Shown here: positions 4,980-5,730 of the stretch, in pieces
How positions within the stretch are numbered: position 1 is the first letter of the stretch
How the letters are laid out: each line of letters begins with the position of its first letter
Source of the DNA: Chloroflexota bacterium
Lineage (GTDB): Bacteria; Chloroflexota; Anaerolineae; DTPP01
Assembly (NCBI GenBank): GCA_012514615.1
Contig: JAAYZY010000245.1
Span: forward strand, 1-5,730
Direction of reading: 5' to 3'
Length of the DNA: 5,730 nt
The notes under the pieces: generated by a model
Databases searched by the model: none
What the model was told of the DNA's origin: nothing
Seen by the model: the letters and a program-made list of their open reading frames with translations, nothing else
Position numbers and translations under genes: made by a program

Positions 4980-5730
4980 TACGTAGCCGCGCTGCCAGAG
5001 ATAGCGGTAGTTCTCCAGGGCATCCAGGCCGGGGTTTAAGCTGGTGTGGTCCTGCGCCACGAAGACCCAGCCGTGGAACTCCCGCCCCATGGCCTCCAGG
5101 CAGCCTTCGACGTTCAGCCCCGCATTCCCCTTGCCCAGCTCGATGAAGCGCTGCAGGCGGCCGGTCTGGGGGTCCACGAGCACATCCTTCAGGTGGCCGC
5201 CGCAGATGCGTTGGCCGTAGCGCTGGAGCGAGGGCAGGGGGTCCCAGCCAGCCGCACGGGCGTGACCCAGGTCGGGGTAGTAACCCACCGCTGCGGTGTG
5301 CTCCATGAAGTAGTCCAGCTCGTCTTCCTGCTCCACCGGCGTGCCCAGGTGGTTGTGATAGCCGGCGCGCACGCCGTGGTCAGCCACGCGGCGGGCCACT
5401 TCGTCGCAGGCGCGGCAGAGGGCCTGCAGCTCTTCGGCCGATGGCTTGCCCCCGGCCGGCCGTCCGAATGGGCCGCACAGCATCATCTGGCGCACGCCCA
5501 TCGCCTGGGCGAAGCGGGCCTGGGCCGTCGCTGCCGCCACGTCGAACGTCGGGCCGTGGGCGACCAACGGCAGCGACTGGAGCTGCAAGCCGTAACGGCC
5601 CAGGATGGCCTGGCATTCCTGGGGCGTCCCCAGGGGCCAGCGCGAGCCGATCTCCAGGCCCACGAAGCCGGCCAGCGCCACCTCCCGCAGCACCAAGGGC
5701 AGCGAGAACTGGCTTCCCGTGTCGTCCCCG
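4974..5730 (-). CDS. TIM-barrel sugar isomerase/epimerase, IolE/IolI/Hyi-like (partial, N-terminus beyond right edge)
   Basis: The frame is open to the right edge; the 11 codons before the TTG at 5694-5696 read GDDTGSQFSLP and flow into LREVALAGFVGLEIG, the usual first helix and strand of this family, so the true start lies outside and 251 residues are visible. The fold is the xylose isomerase-like TIM barrel of inosose dehydratase, hydroxypyruvate isomerase and sugar-phosphate epimerases. In visible-residue numbering, YHNHLGTPVEQEDELDYFM begins at 124 and resembles the IolE pattern, PDLGHA (152-157) supplies the metal-binding Asp, and GGHLKD (177-182) supplies His 179. The final metal-binding Glu, usually seen as VVEQD, is replaced: the text reads WVFVAQD with Ala at 225 (codon 5055-5057). 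Three ligands therefore remain. The product is probably cytoplasmic; no inositol-pathway partners are in the window, and its substrate is unknown. Confidence 0.88.
   Translation of the reverse strand, partial: GDDTGSQFSLPLVLREVALAGFVGLEIGSRWPLGTPQECQAILGRYGLQLQSLPLVAHGPTFDVAAATAQARFAQAMGVRQMMLCGPFGRPAGGKPSAEELQALCRACDEVARRVADHGVRAGYHNHLGTPVEQEDELDYFMEHTAAVGYYPDLGHARAAGWDPLPSLQRYGQRICGGHLKDVLVDPQTGRLQRFIELGKGNAGLNVEGCLEAMGREFHGWVFVAQDHTSLNPGLDALENYRYLWQRGYVP

Noticed and set aside
5694..5696. TTG as the start of the isomerase
   Set aside because: The frame is open upstream to the window edge and those codons continue the family pattern (DDTGSQFSLP before LREVALAG), so the start lies outside.

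Overview
The window looks like chromosomal DNA of a GC-rich bacterium, most likely a member of the Chloroflexota (Anaerolineae/Caldilineae type). The main clue is a lipoprotein with a long Pro/Thr/Ser/Ala-rich linker in front of an FGE-sulfatase domain, a style of secreted protein common in that phylum. A second clue is a secreted protein built from repeated 'WxGSVxIxS' modules. The assignment rests on protein style only; there is no rRNA or other marker gene.

Layout, left to right. (1) Positions 1-70, minus strand: the first 23 codons of a secreted or membrane protein that runs off the left edge. (2) 71-239: short gap with nothing convincing apart from that gene's ribosome binding site. (3) 240-1280, minus strand: lipoprotein with an FGE-sulfatase (SUMF1-like) domain that lacks the two catalytic cysteines of true formylglycine-generating enzymes. 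(4) 1281-1653: 373-base divergent control region with two back-to-back sigma70-type promoters, one for the lipoprotein and one for the enzyme to the right. (5) 1654-3306, plus strand: complete ThDP-dependent enzyme of the acetolactate synthase-like superfamily. (6) 3331-3357: a perfect 12-bp hairpin that can serve as a shared terminator between two convergent genes. (7) 3391-4830, minus strand: exported protein of 479 aa with four degenerate modules. (8) 4831-4973: its promoter and leader, with a possible G-quadruplex motif and an inverted repeat next to the -35 box. (9) 4974-5730, minus strand: TIM-barrel sugar isomerase of the IolE/IolI/Hyi type, cut by the right edge, in which the usual last metal-binding glutamate appears to be alanine.

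The genes do not form one obvious pathway. Three of the five encode exported products, and each complete gene appears to have its own promoter. The ThDP enzyme and the isomerase could both act on small carbonyl or sugar-derived compounds, but they lie on opposite strands with the surface-protein gene between them, so a functional link is only a guess. I see no CRISPR array, tRNA, rRNA, transposase or phage gene. I did not find a clear new multi-gene system. The points most worth a second look are the modular surface protein, the three enzyme-fold proteins with changed active-site positions, and the structured control region upstream of the surface-protein gene.
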